Source of the DNA: Rhodanobacter sp. C01
Lineage (GTDB): Bacteria; Pseudomonadota; Gammaproteobacteria; Xanthomonadales; Rhodanobacteraceae
Direction: 5' to 3'
NCBI RefSeq assembly: GCF_002001045.1
Contig: NZ_MUNR01000012.1
Span: 186,001-250,000, forward strand
DNA length: 64,000 nucleotides
Part shown: one piece after another, positions 47,196 through 56,669 of the stretch
How positions within the stretch are numbered: the first letter of the stretch is position 1
Layout of the letters: each line of letters opens with the position of its first letter
Program-made: the position numbers and the translations under genes
The notes under the pieces: generated by a model
Database searches by the model: none
What the model was told of the DNA's origin: nothing
The model's input: only the letters and a program-made list of their open reading frames with translations

Positions 47196-49468
47196 AGCTG
47201 AAAACAGGCAAGCCTCAAACAGCTGAACAGATCGACCTGAATCGCCGGCACGCCATCCAGTCAGGTGGTCTGGCAATCGCCTTTCTATGGCTGGGCGGCA
47301 GCGGCATAGCATCCGCTGCGATCAATGCGCGCCGGCAACCGGGCGATGCTGCCGCCGCTCTGGCAGACGGCAACCCGGCCTTCGCGCCGAATGCCTTCAT
47401 CCGCATTGGCACGGATGGCACCGTGCGGCTGGTCATGCCGATGGTGGAAATGGGGCAGGCGATCTATACCGGTTCAAGCATGTTGCTCGCCGAGGAGCTG
47501 GGCGTGGGCATGGACCAGATTACCGTCGAGCATTCGCCGCCCAGCGATGACCTGTACGGCATGCCGCTCCTGGGCGGCCAGATTACCGGCGGCTCCACCA
47601 GCACGCGTGGCACCTGGCAGGTATTGCGCGAAGCCGGTGCCGTGGCGCGGACACTGCTGGTGGCTGCCGCGGCGGCGCAGTGGCATGTCGACCCGTCGAC
47701 ATGCACGGTGGACCGGGGCATGGTTCACCACACCCCATCGGGCCGCAGCGTCGGCTTCGGCGCAGTGGCATCGGCGGCAGGCCAGCTGCCGATGCCGGAC
47801 AAGGTGCAGCTCACCGACCCCAAGGATTTCAAGCTGATCGGCAAACCGCTGCGGCGCGTGGATTCCGCCGACAAGGTCAAGGGCGCCACCCAGTTCGGCC
47901 TGGACGTGCGGGTGCCCGGCATGAAGATCGCTGTCGTCAAGGCATGTCCTACCTTCGGCGGCAAGCTCGCTTCGGTCGACGACAAGGCCGCCCGCGTGAT
48001 GCCGGGTGTCGTCGACGTGCTCCGTATCGGCGACGCAGTCGCCGTGGTCGGCGAACATTTCTGGGCCGCGAAGCAGGGACTCGAGGCACTGGGTATCACG
48101 TGGGACCTCGGCGAGAACGCCAACCTCACCACCCAGCAACTTCGCGATGCACTTGCGGAGAGTGCGCTCAACGGCAAGTCGATCGTGGCGCGCGAGGTTG
48201 GCAGTCGGCCGGCCGATGGAAAAACAGTCGAGTCGGTCTACCAACTGCCCATGCTCGCTCACGCCACCATGGAGCCGCTCAACGCCACCGTTTTCGTGAC
48301 TTCCGACAAGTGCGAAATCTGGCTGGGCACCCAAGTGCCTGCGCGGGTTCTCGACGTGGCGGCAAAGATCACTGGCCTGTCCAAAGACAAGATCATCGTG
48401 CACAACCAGTATCTCGGCGGTGGCTTCGGGCGGCGCCTGGAAACGGATTCGGTCGAGCAGGCCCTGGCCCTGGCCAAGCAGGTGTCGTATCCGCTCAAGG
48501 TCGTCTGGACGCGTGAGGAAGACATTCGTCACGATCGCGTGCGTCCGATGTACCACGATCGCATTTCGGCTGTGCTCGACGCGAATGGCCGGCCGGCCTG
48601 GTATGGCTATCGCACCAGCGGCGGCACCGTGCTGGGGCGCTGGGCGCCAATGGCCATGGGCAAGGACGGCCTCGACAGCGATGCCGTGGAATGTGTCGTG
48701 GAAGTGCCTTACGAAATCCCGAGCCTCAAGGTCGAGTGGATTCGCCATGACATGCCTCCGGGGCTGATTGTCGGCTGGTGGCGGGGCGTGGGATCGACGC
48801 ATAACCTGTTCGTCGTCGAAAGCTTCATGGACGAGCTCGCCCATCACGCCGGTAGGGACCCGCTGGAATATCGACGTGCCTTGTTGCAGAAGAACCCGCG
48901 CTCGCTGGCCTTGCTCAATCTGGCCGCGGAGAAAATCGGCTGGGGCGGTCAGCCGTTGCCCGCACGGGTAGGGCGGGGCATCGCGCTGGGCGAACCGTTC
49001 GGCAGCCGGGTCTGCGCCATCGTCGAAACCGAAGTCACTCCGCAGGGCGAAATCCGGCTGCGCCGTGCCGTCGTGACTCTGGATTGCGGTATTGCAGTCA
49101 ATCCCAGCTCCATCGAGGCACAGATCCAGGGCGGCCTTCTGTTTGGGCTCAGCGCTGCGCTCTACAGCGAGATCACGATCAAGGACGGTGCGATCGAACA
49201 GAGCAATTTCCACGATTATCGAAACCTGCGCATCAACGAAACTCCGTTGGTCGAAGTCCATCGCATCGAAAACAGCGAAGCGCCCGGTGGCCTGGGTGAA
49301 GTCGGCACCGCGATCGCTGCACCTGCCTTGGCCAATGCGATCTTTGCTGCGACGGGTGTGCGGCTCTACAAGCTTCCGGTGGACCGGAGCCTTCTCGTGC
49401 AGGACGCCAACGCACTCAAACGTGTGGTGTCTGCAACCGCCAGCAGCCAGGGGAGGAATGACGCGTGA
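47192..49468 (+). CDS. Molybdopterin-binding subunit of an IorAB-type hydroxylase
   Basis: The 758-residue large subunit has an N-terminal NRRHAI plus hydrophobic stretch (residues about 16-40) that looks like a Tat signal, then two molybdopterin-binding domains with [44 protein letters not shown] and the catalytic Glu in [10 protein letters not shown]. No FAD subunit is nearby, as usual for IorAB and membrane aldehyde dehydrogenases that use cytochrome c. Substrate may be an aldehyde or N-heterocycle. Export with the small subunit as a hitch-hiker is inference. The stop overlaps the cytochrome start. Confidence 0.92.
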   Translation: MKLKTGKPQTAEQIDLNRRHAIQSGGLAIAFLWLGGSGIASAAINARRQPGDAAAALADGNPAFAPNAFIRIGTDGTVRLVMPMVEMGQAIYTGSSMLLAEELGVGMDQITVEHSPPSDDLYGMPLLGGQITGGSTSTRGTWQVLREAGAVARTLLVAAAAAQWHVDPSTCTVDRGMVHHTPSGRSVGFGAVASAAGQLPMPDKVQLTDPKDFKLIGKPLRRVDSADKVKGATQFGLDVRVPGMKIAVVKACPTFGGKLASVDDKAARVMPGVVDVLRIGDAVAVVGEHFWAAKQGLEALGITWDLGENANLTTQQLRDALAESALNGKSIVAREVGSRPADGKTVESVYQLPMLAHATMEPLNATVFVTSDKCEIWLGTQVPARVLDVAAKITGLSKDKIIVHNQYLGGGFGRRLETDSVEQALALAKQVSYPLKVVWTREEDIRHDRVRPMYHDRISAVLDANGRPAWYGYRTSGGTVLGRWAPMAMGKDGLDSDAVECVVEVPYEIPSLKVEWIRHDMPPGLIVGWWRGVGSTHNLFVVESFMDELAHHAGRDPLEYRRALLQKNPRSLALLNLAAEKIGWGGQPLPARVGRGIALGEPFGSRVCAIVETEVTPQGEIRLRRAVVTLDCGIAVNPSSIEAQIQGGLLFGLSAALYSEITIKDGAIEQSNFHDYRNLRINETPLVEVHRIENSEAPGGLGEVGTAIAAPALANAIFAATGVRLYKLPVDRSLLVQDANALKRVVSATASSQGRNDA

Positions 49469-50769
49469 AACGCTTCCTCATCTTCGTGGTCTTCGTGCTG
49501 ATTCTCGGCAGCGTCGCGTATTTCGCACTGAATCGCACCGACAGCTCCGACGGCACGGCACCAGCCATTGCCGGCGCTCCCGCCACCGCCGATGTACTCG
49601 CGCGCGGCGAATATCTCGCCAAGGCGGCTGACTGCACCGCCTGTCACACCGTGCCTGGTTCGGGCAAGCCGTTTGCCGGTGGTGTCGCGTTCCGCCTGCC
49701 GTTCGGCACGATTTATTCATCGAACATCACAGCCGATGCGCAGACCGGCATCGGCAGCTGGAGCGATGATGATTTCGTGCGCGCCGTACGCGAAGGCGTG
49801 CGCAAGGATGGCAAGCGGCTTTACCCGGCATTCCCCTATATCTCGTACACGCAGTTGAGCCGCAGCGATGTCCTCGCGATCAAGGCCTATCTCTTCAGCC
49901 TGCCGAAGATTTCGCAGCCTGACCAACCCAATGCGCTCGGTTTTCCCTTCAACCAGCGCTGGGCCATGGGCTTCTGGAATGCAGCATTCTTCAAGAGCCA
50001 GCGCTTCGTCGCCGATGCCTCGAAATCACCGCAATGGAACAGCGGCGCCTATCTTGCTGGCGCGCTGGGGCATTGCGCCGAATGTCACACCCCGCGCAAT
50101 GTGGGCTTCGGCCTGGAGCACGGCAACGAGCTGGCTGGTGAGGTATTGCAGGGCTGGCGCGCCTACAACATCACCTCGGATACGGCGCACGGCATCGGTG
50201 CATGGAGTGATGGCGAGATCGCCAGCTATCTGTCCACCGGACACGCGGATGGCCGTGGCTCCGCCTCCGGGCCGATGGGCGAGGCTGTTGACAACAGCCT
50301 TCAGTACCTGATGCCTGAAGACACGAATGCCCTCGTGACTTACCTGCGCAGCGTTCCCGCACGGGCAGGGAAGGACCCGATCACGATCGATGCGAAAGCA
50401 GCCCCCGCGCTAGCCTCAAACGATACGGCCCCCGGCGGAGACAGCGCCGATGCAAACAGCGCGGGGCTCAAGCTCTTCGAAAGCGCCTGCGCAAGCTGCC
50501 ACCAATGGAACGGCCAGGGCCAGGAGACACCGTATGCTTCGTTGCTGGGCACGCGTGGCGTGAATGACACCAAAGGTGCCAATGTCACTCAGGTCATCTT
50601 GCATGGTTCCCGGATGCGCCTCGGTGGGCACGACGTCTTCATGCCAGCATTCGGTCGCGCTTACTCGGACACGGAGGTAGCGGCATTGGCGAACTATGTC
50701 ATCGCGCACTTCGGGAACAAGCAGGGAACGGTCACGCCTGACGCTGTCGCGCAAAGCCGTAAACTCTAA
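49465..50769 (+). CDS. Membrane-anchored triheme cytochrome c
   Basis: The 434-residue protein has an N-terminal membrane anchor (residues 4-22) and three heme c motifs: CTACH at 57-61, CAECH at 204-208 and CASCH at 342-346. This is the plan of the cytochrome subunit of membrane aldehyde and alcohol dehydrogenases. The start is a GTG at 49465 that overlaps the TGA of the molybdenum subunit, so it should be the electron acceptor of that enzyme, passing electrons to quinone or oxidase. Confidence 0.93.
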   Translation: MKRFLIFVVFVLILGSVAYFALNRTDSSDGTAPAIAGAPATADVLARGEYLAKAADCTACHTVPGSGKPFAGGVAFRLPFGTIYSSNITADAQTGIGSWSDDDFVRAVREGVRKDGKRLYPAFPYISYTQLSRSDVLAIKAYLFSLPKISQPDQPNALGFPFNQRWAMGFWNAAFFKSQRFVADASKSPQWNSGAYLAGALGHCAECHTPRNVGFGLEHGNELAGEVLQGWRAYNITSDTAHGIGAWSDGEIASYLSTGHADGRGSASGPMGEAVDNSLQYLMPEDTNALVTYLRSVPARAGKDPITIDAKAAPALASNDTAPGGDSADANSAGLKLFESACASCHQWNGQGQETPYASLLGTRGVNDTKGANVTQVILHGSRMRLGGHDVFMPAFGRAYSDTEVAALANYVIAHFGNKQGTVTPDAVAQSRKL

Positions 50770-50799
50770 GCCGCGAATGACCGAGATCGAGCGAATCCC

Positions 50800-51369
50800 A
50801 TGCTGAAGACCTCCTTGATGCAGTTCATTATCTGTGTGTGTCTTGCATCAACCCCCATGCTTTCCGTCAGGGGAGCGGAGCTGTCTCCAGGCACGTCGAA
50901 CACCGGATCAGTCCAGGTTCGGGTGGCCGGCAAGGAATCCCGCACGTTCAACGAAAGCGATCTGGCGAGTCTTCCCCGCAGCAGCGTCACGGCTGGTGCG
51001 CATGACGAGAAGCCGAGCCTTTGGGAAGGCGTGACACTGGTCGAGCTTCTGCAGCGCGCAGGCGCACCGCTGGACAAGCAGTTGCGTGGGCGCGAAATGG
51101 CCAGGTTCGTTCGCGTCACCGCAGCCGACGGCTACCAGGTGGTTTTCAGTCTGGCCGAGCTGGATGCAGCCTTCGGCGATCGCAACGTACTCGTGGTCGA
51201 CCGGCAGGATGGCCACCCGCTGTCCGGCAAGGACGGTCCCTTGCGGCTTGTCGTAGCAGGGGACAAGCGGCCGGCCCGCTGGGTACGTGAAGTGGAGACC
51301 ATCGAGGTAGTCGATGGCTCAGTGCCTGGTCATTCGTCATTGCATGACGACATCCTCCCTGGCAAATAA
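50800..51369 (+). CDS. Exported sulfite-oxidase-fold protein lacking cysteine
   Basis: The 189-residue product has a signal peptide (hydrophobic FIICVCLASTPML, cleavage near RGA at 24-26) and a single molybdopterin-oxidoreductase-type domain, with LWEGVTLVELLQRAG, ADGYQVVFSLAELD and GPLRLVVAGDK. Sulfite-oxidase-family enzymes bind Mo through a cysteine, but the mature chain here has no cysteine at all; the usual position reads AHDEKPSLWEG. It may bind another ligand, be structural, or be non-catalytic. It lies 30 nt after the cytochrome gene and is likely in that operon. Confidence 0.8.
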   Translation: MLKTSLMQFIICVCLASTPMLSVRGAELSPGTSNTGSVQVRVAGKESRTFNESDLASLPRSSVTAGAHDEKPSLWEGVTLVELLQRAGAPLDKQLRGREMARFVRVTAADGYQVVFSLAELDAAFGDRNVLVVDRQDGHPLSGKDGPLRLVVAGDKRPARWVREVETIEVVDGSVPGHSSLHDDILPGK

Positions 51370-51413
51370 GCACGCATTGGCATAAGTATCGTCGTTGCTT
51401 TTTACATTTCCGA

Positions 51414-52169
51414 TCAGATGCCCGCGTACCACTCGTACCCCTGGTCTTCCCAATAGCCGCCGTTGCCGTCGCCAATCGTATCGAAGGATTTGACCACCTC
51501 GATGCGGCTCAGGTATTTCGCCTGCTTGTAGCCAAGCTGCCGCCCAACGCGCAGGCGAAGGGGCGCGCCGTTCGGCACGGGTAACGGCTTGTCGTTCAGG
51601 GCGAAAGCCAGCAGCGTCTGCGGATGCCTTGCTTCGTCGATGTCCACGCTCTCGTAATAAGGCGTGTTCACGTCCATCTCGTCGAAGCAGTGGAAAACGA
51701 CGAAACGTGCCTGTGGATCGGCCCCGACATGGTCGAGTACGGCGGAGAGCAGGGTGCCTTGCCACTTGCCGATGGCACTCCAGCCCTCTACGCAATCGTG
51801 CCGGGTGATCTGCGTGCGCGTGTCGAGTTTCTTCAGGTCATCGATCGACAGCATGGCAGGGCGGCTGACCATGCCGTCTACTTGCAGCTTGTAGTCACGG
51901 AACTGGTTCGCCATCAGTGCCTGATACGCCGGTGTGCTGGGCATCGTGGTGCCGTTGGGATGAAACACCGAGGAGATGTCGGCCTCGGTATATTCCTTCG
52001 CCATGGCGCTTGAAGGTGAAAGCAAAACCTGCACGCGGCGATTCAGCCCTTCGGCCTTGTCCAGCACCTTCGGACCCCAGCTGCTTTGCGAAATGCGGTC
52101 GCAGCCGGCAACGATCAGGCTGGCCGTGCCCATGATGGCCATGCGCAGGAACGATCGGCGGTCAGTCAT
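51414..52169 (-). CDS. YedY/MsrP-like molybdoenzyme, Tat-exported lipoprotein
   Basis: The 251-residue protein starts MTDRRSFLRMAIMG with a twin-arginine motif and has a lipobox-like LIVAGC at 18-23, so it is probably exported folded and lipid-anchored. The molybdopterin domain of the sulfite-oxidase family carries the cysteine ligand in TRHDCVEGWS, and YKQAKYLSRIEVV near the end. It could reduce methionine sulfoxide or other S/N-oxides, or act as a sulfite oxidase. Its ATG at 52169 overlaps the end of the b-cytochrome gene by 8 nt; that protein is the likely electron partner. Confidence 0.88.
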   Translation of the reverse strand: MTDRRSFLRMAIMGTASLIVAGCDRISQSSWGPKVLDKAEGLNRRVQVLLSPSSAMAKEYTEADISSVFHPNGTTMPSTPAYQALMANQFRDYKLQVDGMVSRPAMLSIDDLKKLDTRTQITRHDCVEGWSAIGKWQGTLLSAVLDHVGADPQARFVVFHCFDEMDVNTPYYESVDIDEARHPQTLLAFALNDKPLPVPNGAPLRLRVGRQLGYKQAKYLSRIEVVKSFDTIGDGNGGYWEDQGYEWYAGI

Positions 52170-53133
52170 GGGAAGGCTCCTCGGCAGAGATCGTCTCATC
52201 TGGTTCGGCGGTATGGACCTTCCCTGTATCAACTTTGTAGTAACCGGTGATCATGCCGCGCAGCTGATTGAATACGCCGCTTATCAGCACCTCGAACACA
52301 TGGATCAGCACGAAAGCCACGAAGGCCCAGGCGATGATGAAATGGATGGTCCGCGCCGACTGGCGGCCGCCAACGGCCTCGACCAAGGGTGAGAGCACTG
52401 CATCCATGCGCGGCGACATCGCCAGCCCCATCAGCACGATGCCGACACCGAACACGAAGATCACGGTCAGGTAGGCGAGTCGCTGCAGGATGTTGTAGCG
52501 TAGTGCCTCTTCGCCATGTGGATGCCTGAAGCGAATGTGGTCGAGGATCGAATGGCCGATGCCACGCCAATCATTAAGCGTAGGCCACAGGTCGCGCTGC
52601 AGATGCCGTCGGGCAAGGGAATAGCTTACGTAGCAAAGCCCGTTGAGCACGAACACCCAGGCAAAAAAGAAGTGCCAGCGCCTTCCCATCGCCAGCCAGC
52701 CAGGACCGGGCACGGTGAGCCAGGAAGGAAAGCCGCGAACCTCAAGTGTGCCATCGCTGCCTTTGGATACGCCCAGCACGCCAGTGGTGGTGAATTCGTG
52801 GCCGCCCATCCGGATGGTGCCGACAAGGTTTCCTGCCGAATCCCGATGGGCGCCCAGGGTCAGTAGTTCCTTGCCCCTGTCGGAACGGTTGCCCCAGTAA
52901 AGGCTCGGATGCGCATTGAAAATCTGCAAACCGCTGAACAGCATCAGCGACAGTGCGATGACATTGACCCAGTGCATGATCCGAACCGGTAGCGCATGCC
53001 TATAGACCAGCCGGCGGGATGACTCCTGCAACACGGGTGTCGGCGTCTCCAACTCGACAACAGCAACACTTTCCGTATTCACGATGTGCACCCCAGCAAA
53101 ACAGATCGATCTTGCACTGCCGAATCGAAGCAT
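52162..53133 (-). CDS. Cytochrome b561-type membrane subunit
   Basis: The 323-residue protein has four main membrane segments with histidines placed as heme ligands (YRHALPVRIMHWVNVIAL; GRRWHFFFAWVFVLNGL; TIHFIIAWAFVAFVLIHVFEV). It belongs to the Ni/Fe-hydrogenase-type b-cytochrome family and would exchange electrons between the quinone pool and the YedY-like lipoprotein encoded next. The ATG at 53133 is used; a GTG at 53082 with GGGGTG upstream is an equally good start, since homology begins only near LVYRHALP. Confidence 0.87.
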   Translation of the reverse strand: MLRFGSARSICFAGVHIVNTESVAVVELETPTPVLQESSRRLVYRHALPVRIMHWVNVIALSLMLFSGLQIFNAHPSLYWGNRSDRGKELLTLGAHRDSAGNLVGTIRMGGHEFTTTGVLGVSKGSDGTLEVRGFPSWLTVPGPGWLAMGRRWHFFFAWVFVLNGLCYVSYSLARRHLQRDLWPTLNDWRGIGHSILDHIRFRHPHGEEALRYNILQRLAYLTVIFVFGVGIVLMGLAMSPRMDAVLSPLVEAVGGRQSARTIHFIIAWAFVAFVLIHVFEVLISGVFNQLRGMITGYYKVDTGKVHTAEPDETISAEEPSHD

Positions 53134-53303
53134 CCTGACTTACATTCGCATTCGCTGCCATGCCGCGTGAAGTTACTCGCCTGTGTGGCGCGAACGCCAA
53201 TAGACGCTCTGCAAACTCTCGTATTTCGCTATGGGACACATCTCAACGGCGCTAGATGATCAATCGGTATTGGGAAGTAACTTCCGGGCTGGATTGAATT
53301 TTA

Positions 53304-53319
53304 CATAATATACATTATG
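53304..53319. promoter_or_regulatory. AT-rich perfect dyad before the RND operon
   Basis: CATAAT at 53304-53309 and ATTATG at 53314-53319 form a perfect inverted repeat around ATAC, in an AT-rich island of a GC-rich window. A TTGAAT at 53294-53299 could be a -35 overlapping it. It looks like an operator for a MarR/TetR-type repressor, but no regulator gene is adjacent. The rest of the 325-nt gap (53134-53458) shows no gene. Confidence 0.45.
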
Positions 53320-53458
53320 CGAAATTAAGGAACAACACTCGATGCGTCAACCAAAAGTTGCCTAGGCAGTTACTCTATGGATCTCACCCTGCAATTCAGA
53401 GTCTGGCCGTAATCGTTGGACTGTTGTCCACGAGCATGGCCGATGGAAGTCGACGGAT

Positions 53459-56400
53459 ATGTGGATTGTAAAAATCGCCCTCGAGCGACCGCTGACGTTC
53501 ATCGTTCTGGCGTTGCTGCTGCTCATACTCGGGCCGCTCGCGATTCTGAACACACCGACCGACATCTTCCCGAACATCAATATTCCGGTCGTCTCGGTGG
53601 TTTGGCAGTACACCGGCCTGCCGGCCGATGACATGAACAACCGTATCGTGACCGGGTTCGAGCGCGCGGTCACCACCACGGTCAACGACGTCGAGCACAC
53701 CGAGACGCAGTCGTTGAATGGCGTCGGCCTGGTCAAGGTGTTCTTCCAGCCGAACGTCAATATCGACATGGCGGTGGCGCAGATCACCTCGATTTCGCAG
53801 ACCGTGGTCAAGTCGATGCCGCCTGGAACGACGCCACCGCTGGTGATCGTCTACAACGCGTCGAGCGTGCCGATCTTGCAATTTGCGCTGTCGTCGAAGG
53901 ATTTGTCGGAAACGACCATCTTCGATGATGCCAACCAGACCGTGCGCCCCTTCATCACCGCCGTCCGCGGTGCCGCCACGCCCTACCCCTATGGTGGCAA
54001 GCAACGCCAGATCGAGGTCGACCTGAATCCGCAGGCGTTGCTGGCGCACGGCCTGTCGCCCAGCGACGTGGTCGCCGCCATTGGCGCGCAGAACCTGATC
54101 CTGCCGGCCGGCACGGAAAAGGTCGGCGACATCGAATACAGCGTCCGTCTGAATGGCAGCCCGCAGCAGATTTCCGAACTCAACGACGCGCCGATCCGTA
54201 CCGTCAACGGCATCACTACCTATATCCGCGACGTGGCGCATGTGCACGATGGTTCGCCACCGCAAACCAATGTGGTACGGGTGAACGGTCAGCGCGCGGT
54301 GTTGATGTCGATCCTGAAGATCGGCGACGCATCCACGCTGGACATCGTCGACAGCCTGCACAAGATGCTGCCGCGGATACGCGCGGCCATTCCGCAGAAC
54401 CTGCAGGTCGAGGCCATATCTGACCAGTCGCTGTTCGTGCGGGCAGCAATCTCGGGCGTGATCCGCGAAGGCTTGATTGCCGCGGCACTTACCGGCTTGA
54501 TGATCCTGTTGTTCCTTGGCTCATGGCGATCCACGCTGATCATCGCCATCTCGATTCCGCTGTCGATCCTGGCTTCGATCATCGCGCTGTCCGCACTGGG
54601 CGAGACGATCAACATCATGACCCTCGGCGGCCTGGCGCTCGCAGTCGGCATCCTGGTCGACGATGCCACGGTGACCATCGAGAACATCAACTCGCATCTG
54701 GAGGAAGGCAAGGAAGTCTACGAGGCGATCATGGAAGGCGCACACCAGATCGCCGTGCCTGCGCTGGTCTCTACGCTGTCGATCTGCATCGTGTTCGTGC
54801 CGATCTTCTTCCTGGGGGGCGTGGCCAAATATCTGTTCGCGCCATTGGCCGAAGCCGTCGTGTTTGCCATGCTGGCCTCGTATGTGCTGTCACGGACACT
54901 GGTGCCCACGCTGTCCCTGTACTGGTTGAAAAAGCACGTGCATGGTGAACAGCCGAAAGGGGTGTTGGGACGTTTCCAGGCTGGTTTCGAGAAGCGCTTC
55001 GAGAGCATTCGCGACAGCTACCGCAATGCGCTGCAAACGGCTGAGGAACACCGTGGCCTGTTTGCCATGCTGTTCTTCGCGAGCTGCGCACTGTCCGTTG
55101 CGCTGCTGGTGCCCTGGTTGGGGCGCGATTTCTTTCCGTATGTCGATGGCGGCCAGATCAAGCTGCACTTCCGCGCCGAGACCGGCCTGCGCATCGAGGA
55201 AACAGCACGCCTGGCCGACGGCATCGAGGACGTGATCCGCCGGACCATCCCTAAGAATGAGCTGGACAGCATCGTCGATACGCTCGGTCTTCCCTACAGC
55301 GGCATCAATCTCTCGTACAGCAATACCGGTGTGGTCGGCACGTCCGATGGTGATGTCTTTGTCACCCTGAAGGATGGCCATCACCCGACCGTGGATTATG
55401 TCCGCTCGCTGCGGCGGCAGCTGGCGCAGAAGTATCCCGGAGTGATCTTCTCGTTCCTGCCCGCCGACATGGTCGGCCAGATCCTAAACTTCGGCTCGCC
55501 TGCACCGATCGACGTGCAAGTGAGTGGACATGATCCCAAGGCCATCGCCAAGGTGGCGGACGATCTCTACGGCAAGCTCGCCCGCGTGCCGGGGCTGGTC
55601 GATCTGCGCGTGCAGCAGGCGCTCAACCTGCCGCAGATCAATGTCAATGTCGATCGCACGCGTGCCAGTCTGGTCGGCCTCACCACGCAGGACGTGGCAA
55701 GCAACCTGCTGACTGCCCTCGCCGGCTCCTCGCAGGTGAGTCCGACGTTCTGGGTCGATCCGAAGACGGGCATCAGCTACACCATCGCGACACAGGCGCC
55801 GCAGTATCGGATCGACACCCTGCAGGACCTTAAGACCTTGCCGATCACCAGCACGACCGGAGCCACGGCGCCGGCTGCAAGCAGCAACAGCAGTCTCGAT
55901 ACCAGTGGCGCGGCCAGCCAGATCCTCGAGAACCTGGCCACCTTCTCGCGCAGCGTCGGGCCGGCCATCGTCACCCACTACAGCACCAGGCCGACCATGG
56001 ATCTGTACGCTGCCGTCGACCAGACCGACCTGGGCAGCGTCGCGGCCAATGTGCAGCGCATTGTCGACGACTATTCGAAACAGCTGCCCCGCGATGTGGA
56101 CATCAACGTGCGCGGGCAGGTGCAGACCATGGCTGCGTCCTATCGCGGCCTGATCGGCGGACTCGCCTTCGCCATCGTGCTGGTGTATCTGCTGATCGTG
56201 GTCAACTTCCAGAGCTGGCTGGATCCGCTGATCATCATCGCGGCCTTGCCTGCTGCACTCGCCGGACTGGTGTGGATGTTGTTCCTGACCGGCACGCCGT
56301 TGTCGGTGCCTGCCCTGATGGGCGCCATCATGTGCATGGGCGTCGCCACCGCCAATTCGATCCTGGTAATCAGCTTCGCGCGCGAGCAGCTGGACCAGCA

Positions 56401-56659
56401 TGGTGACCCGGTCAAGGCTGCCATCGAAGCGGGCTTTGCACGTTTCCGTCCGGTGTTGATGACCGCTTTTGCGATGATCATCGGCATGGTGCCGATGGCA
56501 CTGGGACTGGGTGAAGGCGGCGAGCAGAATGCACCGCTCGGCCGCGCGGTGATCGGCGGTCTGTTGCTGGCCACCGCGGCCACGCTGTTCTTCGTACCGA
56601 CGTTCTTCAGTCTGTTGCACCGGCGGCGCCAGGCGCGCCTCGATGCCGCCGCCGCTTGA
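53459..56659 (+). CDS. RND-family efflux permease
   Basis: The 1066-residue inner-membrane pump has the HAE1/AcrB plan: 12 membrane helices and two large periplasmic loops. The proton-relay pair lies in helix 4 (GILVDDATVTIENI), and the N-terminus MWIVKIALERPLTFIV and PTDIFPNINIPVVSVVWQYTGLP are typical. An insertion rich in Ala, Ser and Thr at about 800-820 separates parts of the second loop. It would export lipophilic compounds or drugs. Its adaptor follows 10 nt downstream, which is the reverse of the usual order; no outer-membrane channel gene is seen. Confidence 0.93.
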   Translation: MWIVKIALERPLTFIVLALLLLILGPLAILNTPTDIFPNINIPVVSVVWQYTGLPADDMNNRIVTGFERAVTTTVNDVEHTETQSLNGVGLVKVFFQPNVNIDMAVAQITSISQTVVKSMPPGTTPPLVIVYNASSVPILQFALSSKDLSETTIFDDANQTVRPFITAVRGAATPYPYGGKQRQIEVDLNPQALLAHGLSPSDVVAAIGAQNLILPAGTEKVGDIEYSVRLNGSPQQISELNDAPIRTVNGITTYIRDVAHVHDGSPPQTNVVRVNGQRAVLMSILKIGDASTLDIVDSLHKMLPRIRAAIPQNLQVEAISDQSLFVRAAISGVIREGLIAAALTGLMILLFLGSWRSTLIIAISIPLSILASIIALSALGETINIMTLGGLALAVGILVDDATVTIENINSHLEEGKEVYEAIMEGAHQIAVPALVSTLSICIVFVPIFFLGGVAKYLFAPLAEAVVFAMLASYVLSRTLVPTLSLYWLKKHVHGEQPKGVLGRFQAGFEKRFESIRDSYRNALQTAEEHRGLFAMLFFASCALSVALLVPWLGRDFFPYVDGGQIKLHFRAETGLRIEETARLADGIEDVIRRTIPKNELDSIVDTLGLPYSGINLSYSNTGVVGTSDGDVFVTLKDGHHPTVDYVRSLRRQLAQKYPGVIFSFLPADMVGQILNFGSPAPIDVQVSGHDPKAIAKVADDLYGKLARVPGLVDLRVQQALNLPQINVNVDRTRASLVGLTTQDVASNLLTALAGSSQVSPTFWVDPKTGISYTIATQAPQYRIDTLQDLKTLPITSTTGATAPAASSNSSLDTSGAASQILENLATFSRSVGPAIVTHYSTRPTMDLYAAVDQTDLGSVAANVQRIVDDYSKQLPRDVDINVRGQVQTMAASYRGLIGGLAFAIVLVYLLIVVNFQSWLDPLIIIAALPAALAGLVWMLFLTGTPLSVPALMGAIMCMGVATANSILVISFAREQLDQHGDPVKAAIEAGFARFRPVLMTAFAMIIGMVPMALGLGEGGEQNAPLGRAVIGGLLLATAATLFFVPTFFSLLHRRRQARLDAAAA

Positions 56660-56669
56660 GACCCTGATC

